Assembly (NCBI GenBank): GCA_038328575.1
Contig: JBBQMD010000094.1
Coordinates: forward strand, 1 to 6,420
Direction: 5' to 3'
Source of the DNA: JACVCS01 sp038328575
Lineage (GTDB): Bacteria > Planctomycetota > Phycisphaerae > Phycisphaerales > UBA1924
DNA length: 6,420 nt
Part shown: piece by piece, positions 5,509 through 6,420 of the stretch
How positions within the stretch are numbered: position 1 is the first letter of the stretch
Layout: the number at the start of each line of letters is the position of its first letter
Notes under the pieces: model-generated
Databases searched by the model: none
Seen by the model: the letters and a program-made list of their open reading frames with translations, nothing else
What the model was told of the DNA's origin: nothing
Program-made: the position numbers and the translations under genes

Positions 5509-6420
5509 GTGAAAAAGTTTCTTCGCTCAAAGTTTGGCCGCGCTGTCAATCTAGACTCACTGCTCGGGTCGTCCCGGCGTTGGCTGTTGCTTGTCGCGCT
5601 CGCATCGCCCGCGCTCATCGCGGCTCTGTCCATCCAAGGCTGCGAAGAATCCAAGCCCACGCCCGCCACCACCGGGAGCCCCGCGGGCGGCGCTCGCTCA
5701 GCTCGTACCACTCCCACCCCCCCTCCCGCAGCCGCCGACGCCCTGGAACTGGTCTTCCCCTACGGCTCCGAAAAGAAGCTCTGGCTTGAAGACGTCACCA
5801 AACGCATCAACGAATCACAACAGAAGACCGACTCGGGCAAGCCCATCGTCGTCAAGCTCCTGGCCATGGGCAGCGGCGAAACCGTCGAAGAACCCCTCTC
5901 TGAACGTCTCAAGGCCCACCTGATTAGCCCCGCCTCCGGCGCTTTCATCAAACTCGCCAACGCTCGCAGCCAAGCCTCCACCGGCGGCCCGCTCATCGAA
6001 TCAACCCAAGACCTCGTGCTTTCCCCGGTCGTGATCGCGATGTGGAAACCGATGGCCGAGGCGCTCGGCTGGCCGAATAAACCCATCGGCTGGTCGGAGA
6101 TCATCAACCTCACCAAGTCTGAGCAGGGCTGGGCCAGCTATGGCTTTCCCCATTGGGGCCGCTTCAAGATCGGCCACACGCACCCGAATCAGAGCAACAG
6201 CGGGCTCATGACGCTCGTCTTGCTGGCGTACGACTTCCACGAGAAGAACGCGGGCCTCACGCTTGCGGACATTACCGATCCGAAGTTCAGCCAGTGGGCC
6301 AACAAGCTCCAGCGGGCGGTCACCGGGCTCTCGAACTCCACCGGCAAGATGATGGAAGAGATGGTGCAGCGCGGCCCCTCGACCTACGACGTGCTCCTGG
6401 TCTACGAGGCCAACGCGATC
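5509..6420 (+). CDS. Substrate-binding-like lipoprotein (3' end outside window; possible C-terminal VWA domain)
   Basis: Incomplete: 304 codons from the GTG start are visible and the frame is open at the right edge. The start is set by GGAGGTG at 5497-5503; an in-frame ATG at 5461 is less likely. The N-terminus is basic (MKKFLRSKFGR), then a hydrophobic stretch (25-40) leads to a lipobox-like IQGC with C45; Q at position -2 is unusual. A Pro/Thr/Ala-rich linker (about 48-77) is typical of a lipoprotein tether. From about residue 79 a periplasmic substrate-binding-type domain (SBP_bac_11-like) follows: LELVFPYGSEKKLWLEDV, an SPVVIAMWKP strand (172-181), GWSEI (194-198) and FKIGHTHPNQSNSGLMTL (219-236), a hallmark stretch of substrate-binding proteins that often continue into a VWA domain. 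The ligand is unknown. It points away from the MoxR/VWA cluster, sharing its promoter region; joint function is an inference. Confidence 0.85.
   Translation, partial: MKKFLRSKFGRAVNLDSLLGSSRRWLLLVALASPALIAALSIQGCEESKPTPATTGSPAGGARSARTTPTPPPAAADALELVFPYGSEKKLWLEDVTKRINESQQKTDSGKPIVVKLLAMGSGETVEEPLSERLKAHLISPASGAFIKLANARSQASTGGPLIESTQDLVLSPVVIAMWKPMAEALGWPNKPIGWSEIINLTKSEQGWASYGFPHWGRFKIGHTHPNQSNSGLMTLVLLAYDFHEKNAGLTLADITDPKFSQWANKLQRAVTGLSNSTGKMMEEMVQRGPSTYDVLLVYEANAI

Overview
The window is GC-rich bacterial chromosomal DNA with a strong G/C bias at third codon positions and dense, mostly leftward coding. It holds a MoxR ATPase / von Willebrand factor A (VWA) gene cluster on the minus strand and a divergently transcribed lipoprotein gene on the plus strand. 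The gene content, the alanine- and arginine-rich proteins and the SBP-VWA type lipoprotein fit Planctomycetota (perhaps Phycisphaerae). That assignment is an inference from gene style only; there is no rRNA or other marker here.

Layout, in minus-strand transcription order from right to left: a MoxR-family AAA+ ATPase (5171-4065); a 107-bp gap with two overlapping hairpins and a polypyrimidine tract just before the next start; a DUF58 protein with a VWA-like fold (3957-3040); an unrecognised two-membrane-segment protein (3040-1991) joined to DUF58 by a TGATG overlap; a BatA-like membrane VWA protein (1994-1062) joined by an ATGA overlap; a 60-bp gap with a perfect 12-bp tandem duplication that forms a G-quadruplex motif in the mRNA; and a BatB-like membrane VWA protein (1001 to beyond base 1, incomplete). 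The 337 bp between moxR and the plus-strand gene is a divergent promoter region with GC-rich hairpins and a few weak promoter-like boxes. The plus-strand gene (5509 to beyond 6420, incomplete) encodes a lipoprotein with a periplasmic substrate-binding-like domain. Related proteins of this type often carry a C-terminal VWA domain, which would lie outside the window.

Working together (inference from the MoxR/Bat family): the cytoplasmic MoxR ATPase is expected to act as a chaperone-like remodeller, with DUF58 as a soluble partner. BatA, BatB and the unrecognised membrane protein would form an inner-membrane assembly with VWA domains carrying intact metal-binding (MIDAS) residues. This architecture is known in outline, but its biochemical role is poorly defined. 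The less ordinary items are the replacement of the usual small DUF4381-type protein by an unrecognised membrane protein, the structured gaps that flank the DUF58 and batB starts, and the divergent SBP lipoprotein. I see no mobile element, CRISPR array, tRNA, rRNA or convincing terminator.
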